From assembly GCA_031769625.1 (NCBI GenBank), contig JAUIMM010000888.1, forward strand, positions 1 through 64,000: 64,000 nt of DNA, in the 5' to 3' direction. The notes under the pieces were generated by a model, which searched no databases, was not told where the DNA came from, and was given only the letters and a program-made list of their open reading frames with translations. The position numbers and the translations under genes were made by a program. This DNA comes from Taudactylus pleione. Its lineage: Eukaryota; Chordata; Amphibia; Anura; Myobatrachidae. The first letter of the stretch is position 1; each line of letters starts with the position of its first letter. Below, in pieces: positions 33,979 to 46,170 of the stretch.

Positions 33979-35130
33979 GCCAATCAGCGTTATGGTGCCC
34001 ATTTCCATGTAGCACGGACCCAGGAAATCCGTGATACATGCATCTGTGTGATTGACACAGACCTCGGACGGGTCAGTGAGACCCGTCTGCGCTGCTGTGT
34101 ATTTCAATTACGCAGATGCACGCACAGACCAGGAGATCCGTGCTACTTGCATCTGTGTCATTGACTCAAAGCCCTAATGGGTCTGTGCTGCCGCAGCAAA
34201 AAAAAAACCTTTGTAAAAAAATGGCATGCCCGAGCATTGGTGACCCAGCACTGGGTGTGCTTAAATACAGGTGACAAACAATGTAGGGGTCCCCTGTACT
34301 TAAGCACAACCTGCACTGGGCTAGTCAGAACCAGCCCTGGTTGCCAAAATACAGGGGACAAATGACGTAGGGGTCCCCCGTATTCTGCGCAACCAGCACT
34401 GGGCTCTGATCCGGTCCTGGTTTTGAAATATAGGGGAGAATAATGAGTATGGTTCCCCTGTATCTTCCAGAACCAGCACTGAACTTTTTCTAGTGGGGAG
34501 CTGATGCCACAGCCAGGAGAGCCCTTTCACCGGGCCCCCCAGCTGCAGCATCAGCCCTGACCGCTAGTCAAACCAGGCCGGGGATCCCCGGAGAGCTGGG
34601 AACCCCCCAATAAAGGGGTCCTCCTCTCCAGGGTACCCCAGGCCCAGGCTGATAGTCCGGGCTATCCCTGCCACCCCTGGTGGCAGTGGGTGGCGGGTTG
34701 ATTGTGTGGTGTGGTGTAAATAAATAATAGCAAACATTGTCTTTACAAGTAGAACTGCAGGTCACAGCAAGCCTACCCCACATGCTGGTACTTGGAGAAC
34801 CACAAGTACCAGCATGCAGGGCATTAAGGATCCACTAGTACCTGTAGTTCACCTGTAAAAAAATGTTTTATAAAAAACACAGGACACACAACGTGACAGT
34901 ATAAGTTTATTAAACATACATGCACTCACACATGTACACACACATACACACACACATGTACACATACTCACCTATGTTTCCCTGTAGCTAACGGTCCACT
35001 TCTCCGGTAAAGTATCCATAGGGGTCCTGTGAGAAAAAACTTTACTCACTATATCCTATGCGAGGTTCTGTCCTCTTCATTCCAAAGTAGGCATCCCACG
35101 AACTTGGCAAAAAAAAAACAACGAAAATCA
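33979..35130. repeat. Composite interspersed repeat, no gene
   Basis: Within 34240-34560 the motif AACCAGCACTGGGCT plus AGGGGTCCCCTGTA recurs about four times in diverged form. A hairpin CATGCTGGTACTTG...CAAGTACCAGCATG lies at 34771-34817. A (CA)n-like tract is at 34921-34965. No transposase or exon is recognisable. Confidence 0.55.
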
Positions 35131-35491
35131 CGATCCACGAACTTGTACCATTCTATAGAACAGTACTTCCCGAATGACAGTTTAGCGGCAGAATTTCACC
35201 ATGGAAACCCCGCCGCTAAGCGTTCATTGGCTGAGAGAGGTCATCCCGTGTCTCTCAGCCAATGAACGGCTCCCTCCATTGTAGTCAATGGTGGGAACCG
35301 CAGGGTAAACTTTAATAACCCTGTGGCTCTCCATTGACTACAATGGAGGGAGCCGTTCATTGGCTGAGAGACGGGGAATGACCTCTCTCAGCCAATGAAT
35401 GCTTAGCGGCGGGGTTTCCATGGTGAAATTCCGCCGCTAAGCTGTCATTCGGGAAGTACTGTTCTATAGAATGGTACAAGTTCGTGGATCG
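35131..35491. repeat. Long palindrome, 161-bp arms and 39-bp loop
   Basis: The left arm 35131-35291 (starting CGATCCACGAACTTG) and right arm 35331-35491 (ending CAAGTTCGTGGATCG) are near-perfect reverse complements with only a few mismatches. The loop spans 35292-35330. I found no obvious flanking duplication. It is probably a foldback transposon; as RNA it would form one long hairpin. Confidence 0.9.
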
Positions 35492-37311
35492 CAAAATTAT
35501 ATTTTTTGAAACTACCCTTAAGTTGTTTAATTATTTGACACAGTAAATAAAATTTAACTAAAATGACCAACATTTTTTTTTTTACAACACCAATAAATAT
35601 TTTACAACAAAATCAGAAATCTTAATTTTACATGTAGGTTTTCATCATAAAATCAGATCTTTAAAATATTAATGCCTTTTTTTTCCCATATGTTCGAATG
35701 AAATACATAAAATGTATAGGAATACTACCCCAATAAGTCATATAATTTTAAAAAGTGGACAACTTAAAGCTTCAAATGAGGGCACCATTGAATTTATTAA
35801 AGCCAGGATGTGGGAGATCTGGGGATTACAACCCCCTCCCTCACCCATCTCCGGACTTTTTGTGGTATGGGGTTTTATTGTCTTGTCAATATTGCTTTTT
35901 TGAAATGAGGGTGACCCAAAGTTTATTGAAGCCAAGATGTCGAGATCCACCTCCTCATCTCTTAACCTCATAATGATTTCTGTCATGTTGTTGGTTATTA
36001 TTTTCTGATAATTATTAAGGGATCACATTATTTGAAAGAGAGCACTGCCCTCTTTCAAATCCATGAGTCTACTAGAACGGGGGAACTAGAGCCATGAGTA
36101 CGTCTAGGGCTCATGCCATTCCCCATTCTCTGGCTTTTTATGATTGTCCAGTTTACTGTAGTTTGTGGAGGGGGCATGGCTTCTTCTGACCTTCACAATG
36201 ATGTCGTCGAGCATTGTCTTCTCCCTTGGATTCCACTGGCAGTAGTTGGGACTTACAGGTAAGTTCCTCCTCCTTCGATATCCTCATGTATTAAGGATGA
36301 GTGGGACTCACCCTCAGCACTTTCTTGTGTATACTGAGGATGAGTCCCTAGCACTAAAGGGTTTAAACTTTTAGTGTGGTTTATGCCTCACATTAAAACC
36401 ATTCCATGACTGTCACTGGATTCAGTGATAACTCCCCAAATTCAGGAGTCTCCTGGACAATCTGGGAGAGTAGTGAAGTATGCTGATCCAAATTAATCTA
36501 AGATGCCCTAAATATGTTTAGAATGAAATGTACTGTTGGATTTTAAGTCTCCTATTTTCCAGCATCATAAAACTTTTTTGTTAAGCTAAATCAACATGAC
36601 TCTTTTAAATAGCTTGGACAAGTTTTCTCCATAACTCAACATTTTCTTGTACCTTACAGGCCCCCCATGTGTGCATGTAATAGATATCTTTATCAACTCT
36701 TCTGCTTTCTTGATGTTCGTTGTTAGATATTAATATTGTTGTTACTGAATGTTATTACTGTTTCATAGTTTATTGATGTTAATATCAGTTTTCTGTTATA
36801 TTTTACCAACGGGGAACAGTGCTGGCTCAATTGAAAAAAACAAACAAACCGCACTTTTAAAAGTAGCCTAATCTGTGACCCTACTGAGCAGCTCTTAATA
36901 TCCCATCAGTTTGTCAGGGAAAATCAAAGGTGATTACAGCTGTGTGTTGGTCATACTGTGACTCAGAAGCCATCAATATATACTGTAAATGAAGGTATTA
37001 AGATTATTTTTGTCATATTGGGAAGAAAATTAACCAACATAAAATGTAAATACTATATTAATGACCAGTAAAATATTTTGTACCAAACATTCTGGGAGAA
37101 CTAATTTTTATACAGCGACAGAATGGTCTCATTACATCACCTGGCTGCTGAAAGTGTATACACATATATTATAATATTGTCACATTTACAGGGGTGACAA
37201 AGCTTTTATATAATTTTTTACACACATCCATGGGTGAGTAGACCAGCTCTCATGACCAATCCTGGGTGACTTCTCATCTAGTCACAGTGGTCAACCTAGA
37301 CCTTTAACATT
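35492..37311. other. No gene recognised
   Basis: This is AT-rich sequence. Around 35770-35960 two diverged copies of TTTATTAAAGCCAGGATG / TTTATTGAAGCCAAGATG suggest an old duplicated repeat. AAAGAGAGCA and GGGAACTAGAGCC near 36040-36090 lead nowhere. Confidence 0.4.
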
Positions 37312-37319
37312 AACTAGAG

Positions 37320-37494
37320 CAGAGGTTCCCAATCACGGTCCTCAAGGCTCCCCAACAGTTCAGGTTTTAGAGATATCCATGGTTGAGCACAGGTGATTTA
37401 ATTAGTACCTCAGTCAATTTGATTTAATTACCTGTGCTTAACCATGGATATCTCTAAAACGTGAAGCCTTGAGGACCGCGTTTGGGAACCTCTG
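37320..37494. mobile_element. hAT-type MITE, CAGAGGTTCCCAA ends
   Basis: This 175-bp element folds almost completely on itself: CAGAGGTTCCCAA...TTGGGAACCTCTG outside and TTTTAGAGATATCCATGGTT...AACCATGGATATCTCTAAAA inside. The flanks AACTAGAG (37312-37319) and AACTAGAA (37495-37502) are an 8-bp duplication with one mismatch. Confidence 0.88.
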
Positions 37495-37502
37495 AACTAG
37501 AA

Positions 37503-39471
37503 GAATGGCTTGGAGACCTAGGAGCAAATTTACTAAGCATCAAGTGTGTGTTTTCCTGTGATTTTCAGTCGCAAATCCAACTTTAGATGGCAATTGAACA
37601 TTGGACCAACTATCAATATTTTGATTATGTTAGATGAATGTAAACCCTGTATTCACTAAGTGGCGGGTTTAGAACTTACTGCAAAGCCAACGGCAAACCC
37701 GCCCAGGTAGGAGACCTGCCTCAGGCAGGAGAATTGGCGTGTAGCACTGCACAGATCACTATGATCTGTGCAGGCTTTATTTTATTAATAAGGTTTGAAA
37801 GGGTTCAAATTAAAAAATAAATATGGTGTGATGTCCCCCCCCCCAAATCAATAACCAGCCAGAAAGCCAAATACTAGTCTGTTAACTGGGTAGCTTCTCC
37901 AAATGTGGTCTATCACTTCCTCCTTGATGTGGACAGCTGTACCAAATACTCTAATCTCTTCCTTTCTTGTCATGCTTTTCTATGGTAATGATCCCTAACT
38001 TCAGCTTTGGACATCCTACTACAGTCGAACACAGAAGCATACCAAGTCCTCATGGGGCCCTAGAGAAATACTAGTGCATAACTCATCCATAAATACATAC
38101 CATTGGCATATCTATAACAGGTACAGGGTGTGCAATGCACATGAGCCCCTAGGTCAAGATGGACCCCACACCCCACATTGCGCACCCCATGGTGTGCCTG
38201 CAGCAGATCCCCCTCCTATATTTTGCCAGTGGCATCATTCCGTGTGGCTGGGGAGCTTCGGCACAGATTTTACACTTAGCGATGCTGCTGTTTGGCGATG
38301 ACTTTACTAGAGTTTTTATCTCTTTTGAAATCCTTTTGTTTCCTTAAATCAATTCCCATTGTCAGTGTAGTTTGCTAGTGGCTTACAGTATGGTGAAAAG
38401 TGCAACTTACAGTTATTATCACATAATATTGTCATCTAGCCCCTACTACTTGAGTGGCCAATGACAAGATACCTACATCGGTTAGAGGAACCCATTGCCA
38501 CCATGTTTTAAGCTGTTGGCACTTGGATTATATATATGGATAAGGTTGTCTCATACTGTATCATGCTCTGGACACCCGATCTCTAATGAGACACATGGGG
38601 AAAGCAGTGTTAAAGCCAGCTGTCATCGCGTTCTCTCTGCCTGGGCACTTATTTGTTGTTCTGCTCTCTATAAAGAACATTCTTTCTTTAATTGCCTCAT
38701 TGTTTTCCATCTAAGATATGTCCATTCTCCTCGCTACAAGGCTTGAGTGTCAGAAATGCACCATTACAAGACAACTTTGCACTAATTAGACATACAGAAT
38801 AAGTATTGCTGAAGTATATATTCTTAGTTAGCTGAAAATGAAATTAACAACACATTTATCATGCAGGGTGCAGGTACTTTGCTGGGAAAGTCTCTGCTAG
38901 TGGCGGATTTAAATATAGAATGTGGACGAGTACTGACATGTGACAGTTACAGTCCTGACAGAGGTAATTTATCAAAGTGCAAAACGTGTTGGTAACTATA
39001 GTTTCACAGAGCACAACCGCGTCCTTTGTTACTGTTTTACAGCTTTAACAATTTGGCTCCTCTCTATCAGGGGAAGTTGTATTCGACAAAATAAGATGAA
39101 GATTTAACAGAGATATATGAAATTTGCTAAATCTGACCTGGAAATATTCACCTCATTCTGCAAATTTTCTCCGCTGAAATTTGGTCTTTGGAGTTCCCTC
39201 ATTTTTGTTTTACTCCACTGTCTATTATGCCTCAACCACACCATAACTAACTCCATCTCAGCAAAATGTGGCATTTACTGAAGTCATTATATTGTTTGCA
39301 GTGCATTTAGCAATGGGTTTTTCGTAAAAGTGCAGCTGGAAGAGGCGAAATGCGTCTCATTCAATGTATATGATTATTTGTTTCTGGCATATCAGATGTG
39401 GTAGATAATCATTTGCCTGTCTTTCCAATATCTGCATCTTTTATCTCATGTACAGATATGTCCACATACAC
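37503..39471. other. No gene recognised; one repeat fragment
   Basis: 38104-38240 (GCATATCTATAACAGGTACAG, GGGTGTGCAATGC) is a diverged, truncated relative of the MITE at 63525-63910. The rest is AT-rich with short unsupported frames. Confidence 0.4.
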
Positions 39472-39474
39472 TGA

Positions 39475-40067
39475 GGACCTGATTCAGACCTGCTCGCTAG
39501 CAAGGAATCGCTCGCTGCTGGCGATGTTTGCAAATGTGTATAGTTCGCAGTGCACATGCACATACTAGTACGACCGTTCGGGATACGCTTGCTCACCCTG
39601 TAAAGACAGCCCAGAGGAATGAGTGACAGGAGAGGCCGTTTGTGGGTGGTAACAGGGGCAGGGCAGTAGTAATGGGGGAGTGGAGTTGCGGATGCAGGCA
39701 TGCCTAAGTTTTTAAATGTCGTTTCAGAGGCATGAATAATTAACAGCCAGCGTCATAGGACACGTCGCTTGCTAGAAATATACACTGAAGTGCTTGAAGC
39801 AGGGTATAGTCAACCTCAAGCGCTGCCATCGCAACCGATGGTGCTCGCTGTACCAATGATTTCATGCTCTTCCTGGAGATGACGTACGCAAGTGGGCGTC
39901 TTTACACAGGCTGGTGGGCGTCTACAAACACATAGTGATCGCTCGCCAAAACAAAGTGTGAGTGCTTATGACTTGCCCTGCGAGTGGCTGCCTTGACGTC
40001 ACTTAGCCGAATTTCCATGCGCTCGGAGCAAGCGATCGTATCCAGCGAGCGCGTCTGATTGAGCTCC
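39475..40067. mobile_element. Foldback MITE, GGNCCTGATTCAGAC-like ends
   Basis: The left end GGACCTGATTCAGACCTGC is matched by the inverted right end, which reads GGAGCTCAATCAGACGCGC on the other strand. TGA flanks both sides (39472-39474, 40068-40070). It is related to 2436-2988 and 61421-62019. Confidence 0.72.
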
Positions 40068-40070
40068 TGA

Positions 40071-40711
40071 GGCCCAAGGTGCATGACATAGTCCCTCTTG
40101 TCGCACCAGGTCCCATGCGACTCGACAGCGCTGATCATGTTTTTTCGCTAAAAATTTGCATGTTATTTGCATATTCATAATAATAATTATAATACTTAAA
40201 CAACTGGAAGCGCAAAACTACATCGCTACATTGACCACTGGGGCTTGCGGAATTTGTACATCTGTGTGCGACTGAGTCTGAATCTGTGAAGAAGGACACA
40301 GCCAGACGCCCCTTCCCTTGCAGGTTTAGTCACAAGTGTAAGTTCTAGTGTGGAGCAGGCACATGCAAGTTAGTGCAGTGCAATCAGTGACAACTGACAA
40401 ATGAATCGGCACCAGACCCTCCGACTAATGAAATACAGAATCCCTTTTATTACTGGTTTCCATCCTGCACAGCACTTTGCACAAATGTCCGTAATATCTC
40501 CTCACACCAGAGCCTCTCTCTCTATGGGATACCTTCCTGCCCAAATATACTAGCCTACGATTCGCTAACTCCAGTGCAATTTTGGTAGAATGAAAAAAAA
40601 CTAGGTTGGATTTGCACAAGAGACCATCACATTTGGGCCTCGCTCTCTCTGTCTAAGCAGTATCACGGTCTCTTGCTCTGATCTCACCTCCCCATAAGGT
40701 CTGTCTCTCTT
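40071..40711. other. No gene recognised
   Basis: I see no motif-bearing frame and no repeat match in this stretch. Confidence 0.35.
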
Positions 40712-41290
40712 TTAGACCCTCATGTTTTAGTTTTGGTTTTGGATCTGGATTGGTTTTGCAAAAACCTCACCTCCATGTTTTGTTTTTTGGTGTTGGATCT
40801 GAATTTTTTCTTAAAAAAATCATAAAAACAGCTAAAATCACATAAAATGGTCCTGTTTTGTTCCTACAATATTATTAACCTCAATAACATTTATTTCCAC
40901 TAATTTACAGTTAATTTTGACCACCTCACAGCTCACTATATTGTTTTCATCCAGTTTAGGCCCAAAATTTGCACCAAGCAAGCTGGCTGACTAAGCTAAG
41001 CAGCAGCAGTGGGAGGCACAAACACATGGCAGTTCAACCTCAAACATGGCATATCAGGAAACAAATGTTTTTATTATTCAAGAGATGCCTAAGGGAGTTG
41101 GAGTATGTATGTAGTTGAAGGCAGGGCAGGAACGGGAAGGGTTGATTGGTAGTAAATTTTATTTAATTTTTTGATTCCGAAGAGCATTTATGAGGGAGAA
41201 GGGGAGGGGAGGAGGCATTTACAAAAAAAATATTTGACACATTCATATCTGTCCTTGTCCCAAAAGAATCCTTGAGGGCCTTGCCTGCTG

Positions 41291-42310
41291 CTGCTGTTGG
41301 AAGTGGATTTTATCTTCCCAGAAGGGGACCAGGAAGACTTCTAGTAGTAATTTCCACATTAAAAAGCATTTCCCAACCTGTACAGGGACATTAAAAAAAC
41401 ATAGTTAGTTGCCTCCAAACTGCCACATAACCAGCACAAAGATATTACGGGGTAAATTTAATTTACGAAAATGAGAGTTTTTAGAAGTGCATTTTAGAAG
41501 TGATGCAACCAATCCTATTCTACTTAACTAGTCACTTTCTAGAAGATATTAGCTAGAATCTGATTATTTTCTATGGGTAAACAACATCACTTCTAAAACT
41601 CACTTCTAAAAACTCTCACTTTAGTAAATTAAATTTACCTCTTAAGGTCTTATGTTGTGTCTTTCTTCAGAATCCTGCGCCAACTTCTGCTGCTAGGAGT
41701 GGATTTTCATCCCAGAAGGGGACCAGGAAGACTTCTAGTAGTGCTTTCCAAAACAATTGACTGTAAAATAATCCTTTGCAAAGCTTCCACATTGAGCATT
41801 TCCCAACCTGTACAGCGACATTAAAAAAAACATAGTTAGTGGCCTCAAAGTGCCACTTAACCAGCACAGATATGTTGACAAGCATAAGATCTATGATTTA
41901 AGGCAGGGGTAGTCAACCCTAGTCCTTGAGAGCTGCCAACAGTGCATGTTTTCCAGGTCTCCTCACAGAATCACAATTGTAATAATTAACTCCACCTGTG
42001 GATCTTTTCAAATGTGGTGCTGAGTAATGAATACAACTGTGCACCTGCTAGGTGGTCTGGAAAACGTGAACTGTTAGTAGCTCTCGAGGACCGAGGTTGG
42101 CTACCCCTGATTTAAGGCCTTAAGTTGTGTCTTTCTTGAGAATCCTGCACCTGCTTCTGTGGCTAGGAGTGGATTTTCATCCCAGAAGGGGACCATGAAG
42201 AGTGTTTTCCAAAAACAATTGACTGTTAAATAATCCTTTGCAAACCTTCTGAAAAACATTTCCCAACCTGTACAGGGACATTAAAAAAGCATAGTTATTT
42301 AGTGGCCTTC
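41291..42310 (+). repeat. Tandem triplication of a transposase segment
   Basis: Three diverged units start near 41291, 41666 and 42128. They share AGTGGATTTTCATCCCAGAA, TTTCCCAACCTGTACAG and CATAGTTAGT, and a partial fourth starts near 42425. Each ends near a relic of the segment CCACTTAACCA...GACAAG, which in the complete transposase encodes the region around the first catalytic aspartate. Confidence 0.65.
41904..42119. mobile_element. hAT-type MITE, CAGGGGTAG ends
   Basis: A 216-bp element starts CAGGGGTAGTCAACC and ends GGTTGGCTACCCCTG, flanked by the perfect 8-bp duplication ATTTAAGG (41896-41903, 42120-42127). The interior (CTGTGAGGAG-like words on the minus strand, GGAAAACATGCAC) is shared with the MITEs at 46761-47400 and 48795-48979. 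Confidence 0.93.
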
Positions 42311-42319
42311 AGTTCAACT

Positions 42320-42790
42320 GCCATTGTAAACACTGTCCACTTAACCAGAGCAGATATTGTGGACAAGCGGAACTGAGTAGCAAATGCAACATTTAAGATT
42401 CAAGGTTTAAGTCTTACGTTGTGTCTTGAGCGCCATGCCTGCTGCTGGGAGTGGATTTTCATCCCAGAAAAGATTGTTTTATCTTCCCAACGGACACAGA
42501 TCTGAAGAGATGTGAATATCTACTGACAGGAAAAAGAGGCATTTGGAGACCCTTACACAAAACTGCCTTTGATTTACTTGAGCTGCCCACCTTCCAGTGT
42601 GTACTCAAAGAGTTTTCAGCACAGACGGGAACCTTGTCAGTGATCGGCCTGAGACTAATGAAAATGAACTACAAATTCTACGAGAAAGACCTTTAGCGTC
42701 AATTACCTGCAAAAATTACAGAGGCACCTGTAATGGTGGATTCCAGCGGGGACAAATTAATATTTTGTGAAAAGGATGATGTATATATCA
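42320..42790 (+). pseudogene. hAT transposase relics
   Basis: Relics are in order but incomplete. TGTCCACTTAACCA...GTGGACAAGCGGAAC (about 42335-42372) corresponds to the TTDMWTSGT region. The GIWRPLHKTAFDLLELP stretch (42533-42585) matches AIWRPLYKLALFYLSCP of the complete protein. MVDSSGDKLIFCEKDDVYI (42733-42790) matches VVDSSGDELILCEDEDVH. The middle of the protein is missing and frames are broken, so this is not functional. Confidence 0.75.
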
Positions 42791-43129
42791 CCCCAGATTA
42801 TACCATCACCCAAGCCTATATCATCATCCCATCCTGTGTTGTGTATAAATTACAGCTGCGCTCCCTGTTAGATTGGGGATTCATTGTCCACTTTAGTGGA
42901 TGTGAGCTCCATTTTAGTCCATATCATCCTACACATCTTCTGACCTGGGCTGCAGGAGGAGCAGATGCACTCTGGAATAGGGTTGCATGGAGTTGCCCCT
43001 CTGACTCACTGAAATTCAGGTAGAGGGGCCATGGGTAGGGACAGGGAGTAGGGACACTATAATCAGAGAACACAGTTTTAGCTGTTTTATTACATTTTTT
43101 AAATCCTGTCCTCTAATTTCACCTTTGAA

Positions 43130-43740
43130 AATGTTTAAGCAAATCTCAGCAGAGGCATTTTGTGATGCCATGGATAACACACACACACAAAAAAACCAGA
43201 TTGATTTATTTCATTTTGGGGGGGCATTTGGGAGGGAGAGCACCCAAATGAGGCAGCAGCCTCTTGATAAACAACACAGACAGCACAGCACCCCTGACAC
43301 ACACACACAAAAAAGATTGCTTGATTGAATTAATTTTTGGGGGGCACTTGGGAGGGAAAGCACCTGAATGAGGCAGCAGCCTCTTGATTAACTGCACAGG
43401 CCGCACAGCACCTCTGCGCACCTATGTTGCTGATAAATGTGGCTAGCGCACACACACACAAAAGAATTGTTTTGATTTTATTCACTGGTGGTGTGGCTAA
43501 TACGCACACCAAAAAATAGTTTTTATTTTCACACTGGTGGTGTAGATACAGAAAATTGTTTTTATTTTTTCACTGTTGGTGTGGCAGGCTAACACGCACA
43601 CATCAAAAAATTGTTTGTTTTTTCACACTGGGGGTGAACCCCTGAAAGAGGCAGCAGCCCCTTGACAGACAGCAGCACAGCACCCCTGCACACCTACGTT
43701 TATGACAAGTGTGGCTAACATGCATACAGACATTTTTTAT
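43130..43740. repeat. Tandem units in the old hAT leader region
   Basis: Units contain GGGGGGCATTTGGGAGGGA, CACCCAAATGAGGCAGCAGC and CTCTTGATAAACAACACAG, followed by CACACACACAAAAAA. They differ in sequence from the 160-bp units but occupy the corresponding position next to the CAGCC repeats and the 5'-type terminus. Confidence 0.7.
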
Positions 43741-43769
43741 TTTTTTTTCACACTGGGGGTGAAGAGCAC

Positions 43770-44110
43770 CCCTTATGGACAGAGCACCCCCTGGACAACA
43801 CAGCAGAACAGCCAGCTCCTATGGAGTGGACAACAGCCAGCCAGCCCCTATGGAATACAGCCAGCCAGCCCCTATTGACAGGATAACAGCCAGCCAGCCC
43901 CTATATAATGGACAACAGACAGTAAGCCCCTATATAATGGACAACAGATAGCCAACACCCATATATTATGAACAACAGTCAGCCCCTATATAATGAATAA
44001 CAGACAGCCAGCCCCTATGAATGGACAGGACAACCTCAGTGACTCAGTCACACAACAGCCAGCCAGCCCCTATATGGACTACAGCCAGCCCCTATGGACA
44101 TTAAAAGCAA
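43770..44110. repeat. CAGCCAGCCCCTAT short repeats
   Basis: About ten irregular copies of CAGCCAGCCCCTATATAATGG are homologous to the 5' subterminal repeats of the younger family H copies. Confidence 0.75.
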
Positions 44111-44868
44111 CAACTGTAGCATGCGCAACAGCACAGCTCCCAGCTCCCTCCATCTTTACTCTCCACAGCCGGAATGCAAAATGGCAGCGACTGCAGGACC
44201 TTTATAGAATCCAAAACCTGTGAGAATCCGACAGCTGGATGATGACGTTTTGCCTCGTTTTCAGATCCGAGTCAGGCGGGAAAACCCGAGCCGACTCGGA
44301 TCTGGCTCGGATCCCCTTAGTTCGGGTGGGTTCGGATCTCTGAGATCCGAACCCGCTCATCTCTGCGTACCTGAGCCCAGGTCTGACTGCAGGTCATGTT
44401 CTGTGTAACTAACATTATCCCCAGGAGTGACAGCATCTGCAATGCCGAGAGGCGGTGATCGGGTGCAGTTAACACCTGCCAGCGTTGCTAGCGATCCCGT
44501 ATGCAAGAGAAGATGGCTCCAGCCGCTCAGTTCCTTTGCCATTCTGAGAAGCCAGAGGATTACTCAGAACTGTGATAATTGTATAATCTGCTACTGATGC
44601 TGCGTCTTTGTACACAGATGTTTGGATTTGCAATGCTCTAGGTGGGCATCTCAATACAATCCCCAGCGGTTGCCACATTTGCATATTTTCATATAGCAGC
44701 TGCGTACAAAGGTGCAGGTGCATTAGCATACAACTAACTCTATGGACTAAAGTATTTGGCCACACCTGTTAATTATTGAATTGAGGTGATTCAATCAGAC
44801 CCATTGCCACAGGTGTATAAAATCAAGCACCTAGCCATGCAGTCTCCATTTGCAAATATTTGTGACTT

Positions 44869-45068
44869 GAAGTGTGGTACTGTGACAGGAAGCGTGGTAC
44901 TGTGATAGGAAGTGTGGGTACTGTGATAGGAAGGATGGTATTGTGATAGGAAGTGTGGTACTGTTATAGGAAGTGTGGTACTGTGATAGGAATTGTGGTA
45001 CTGTGATAGGAATTGTGGTACTGGGATAGGAAGCGTGGTACTGTGATAGGAAGCGTGGTACTATGATA
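44869..45068. repeat. Minisatellite, 20-bp unit, ~10 copies
   Basis: The unit GGAAGTGTGGTACTGTGATA repeats with point changes in the 5' part of the Tc1 element, upstream of its transposase. Confidence 0.92.
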
Positions 45069-45174
45069 GGATGCCACTTTTGCAATAAGACAGTTTGTGA
45101 AATTTCATCCCTACTGGATATTCCACGGTCACCTGTAAGTGATATTATTAGAAAGTGGAAGCGTTTAGGAACAA

Positions 45175-46052
45175 CAGCAACTCAGCCATGAAGTGGAAGA
45201 TCACTTAAAATCACAGAGCGGGGTCAAAGTCTGCTAAGGCACATGGTGCGTAAAAGTCACCAACACTCTGCTGATTCCATAGCTGAAGAGTTCCAAAAGT
45301 CCAAAGGCATTAATGTAAGCACAAAAACTGTGCAGCGGGAGCTTAATGGAATGGGATTCCAATAGCCGAGCAGCTGCATGCCAGCCTCACATCACCAAGT
45401 CCAATGCCAAGCGTCGGATGGAGTGGTGTAAAGCACACCGACACTGGACTGTGGAGCAGTGGAATGTGTGCTGTGGAGTGATGAATCGCACTTCTCTGTT
45501 TGGCAGTCAGATGGTTGGATCTGGGTTTGGCGGATGCTGGGAGAACGTTACCTGCCTGACTGCATTGTGCCGACTGGGAAGTTTGGTGGAGGAGGGATAA
45601 TAGTATGTGGCTGTTTCTCAGGGTTTGGACTAGGCCCCTTATCTCCAGTGAAGGCCAATCTTAATGCTTCAGCATACCAAGACATTTTGGACAGTGCTAC
45701 GCTTCCAACTTTGTGGCAACAGCTTGGGGAAGGCCCTTTTCTATTCCAACATGACTGTGCCCCAGTGCACACAGCAAGGTCTATAAAGACCTGGTTTGAT
45801 GAGTTAGGGGTGGAAGAACATGACTGGCCCACACAGAGCCCTGACCTCAAAACCATCGAGCACCTTTGGGATGAATTGGAACGGAGATTGCGAGCCAGTC
45901 CTTCTCGTCCAATATCAGTGCCTGACCTCATAAATGCTCTACAGAATGAACGGGCACAAATTCCCTAAGAAACACTCCAAAATCTTGTGGAAAGCCCTAC
46001 AAGAAGAGTGGAAGCTGTTATAGCTGCAAAAGGGGGACCAACTCCATATTAA
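45175..46052 (+). pseudogene. Tc1-like transposase, frameshifted
   Basis: The DDE-type Tc1 transposase is recognised by three catalytic blocks: WSDESHF (first D, about 45474), [10 protein letters not shown] (second D, about 45746) and [18 protein letters not shown] (acidic third residue, about 45830-45880). An upstream block (45346-45470, [14 protein letters not shown]) is in another frame, so at least one frameshift lies near 45460. A stop at 45966-45968 interrupts the C-terminus, which continues in frame as ETLQNLVES...GGPTPY to a final TAA at 46050-46052. The N-terminal helix-turn-helix region is degraded. The ancestral enzyme would have moved TA-flanked elements by cut and paste. Confidence 0.9.
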
Positions 46053-46170
46053 TGTATATATATTTGAATACAATGTCATTACAGTCCCTGCTGGTGTAAT
46101 GGTCAGGCATCCGAATACTTTTGTCCTTATAGTGTATGAATCAAGTCCCATATCCGCTATCAAATGTACC

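Larger units (their letters stand above)
40712..44365 (+). mobile_element. Old hAT relative of family H, heavily decayed
   Basis: The left end carries TTTTGGTTTTGGATCTGGATTGG-like sequence without an intact tip. The right end carries ATCCGAGTCAGGCGGGAAAA and GGATCTCTGAGATCCGAACCCGCTCATCTCT, the 5' hairpin terminus of family H in diverged form. Between them lie transposase fragments (about 42320-42790), three ~110-bp tandem units at 43130-43740 and CAGCC short repeats at 43770-44110. The mixed orientation of parts (coding fragments on plus, yet the 5'-type terminus at the right) indicates internal rearrangement or mis-joined copies. A younger MITE (41904-42119) has inserted. Confidence 0.75.
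44737..46134 (+). mobile_element. Tc1/mariner element, decayed
   Basis: A ~1.4-kb element is flanked by TA. Its left end CTATGGACTAAAGTATTTGG and right end CGAATACTTTTGTCCTTATAG are imperfect inverted repeats of the TATGGACAAAAGTATT type found in vertebrate Tc1-like elements. It carries an inactive transposase and an internal 20-bp minisatellite. Confidence 0.9.

Noticed and set aside
45548..45931. 127-codon minus-strand frame
   Set aside because: It is antisense to the Tc1 transposase blocks with D, D and E motifs, so a shadow frame.
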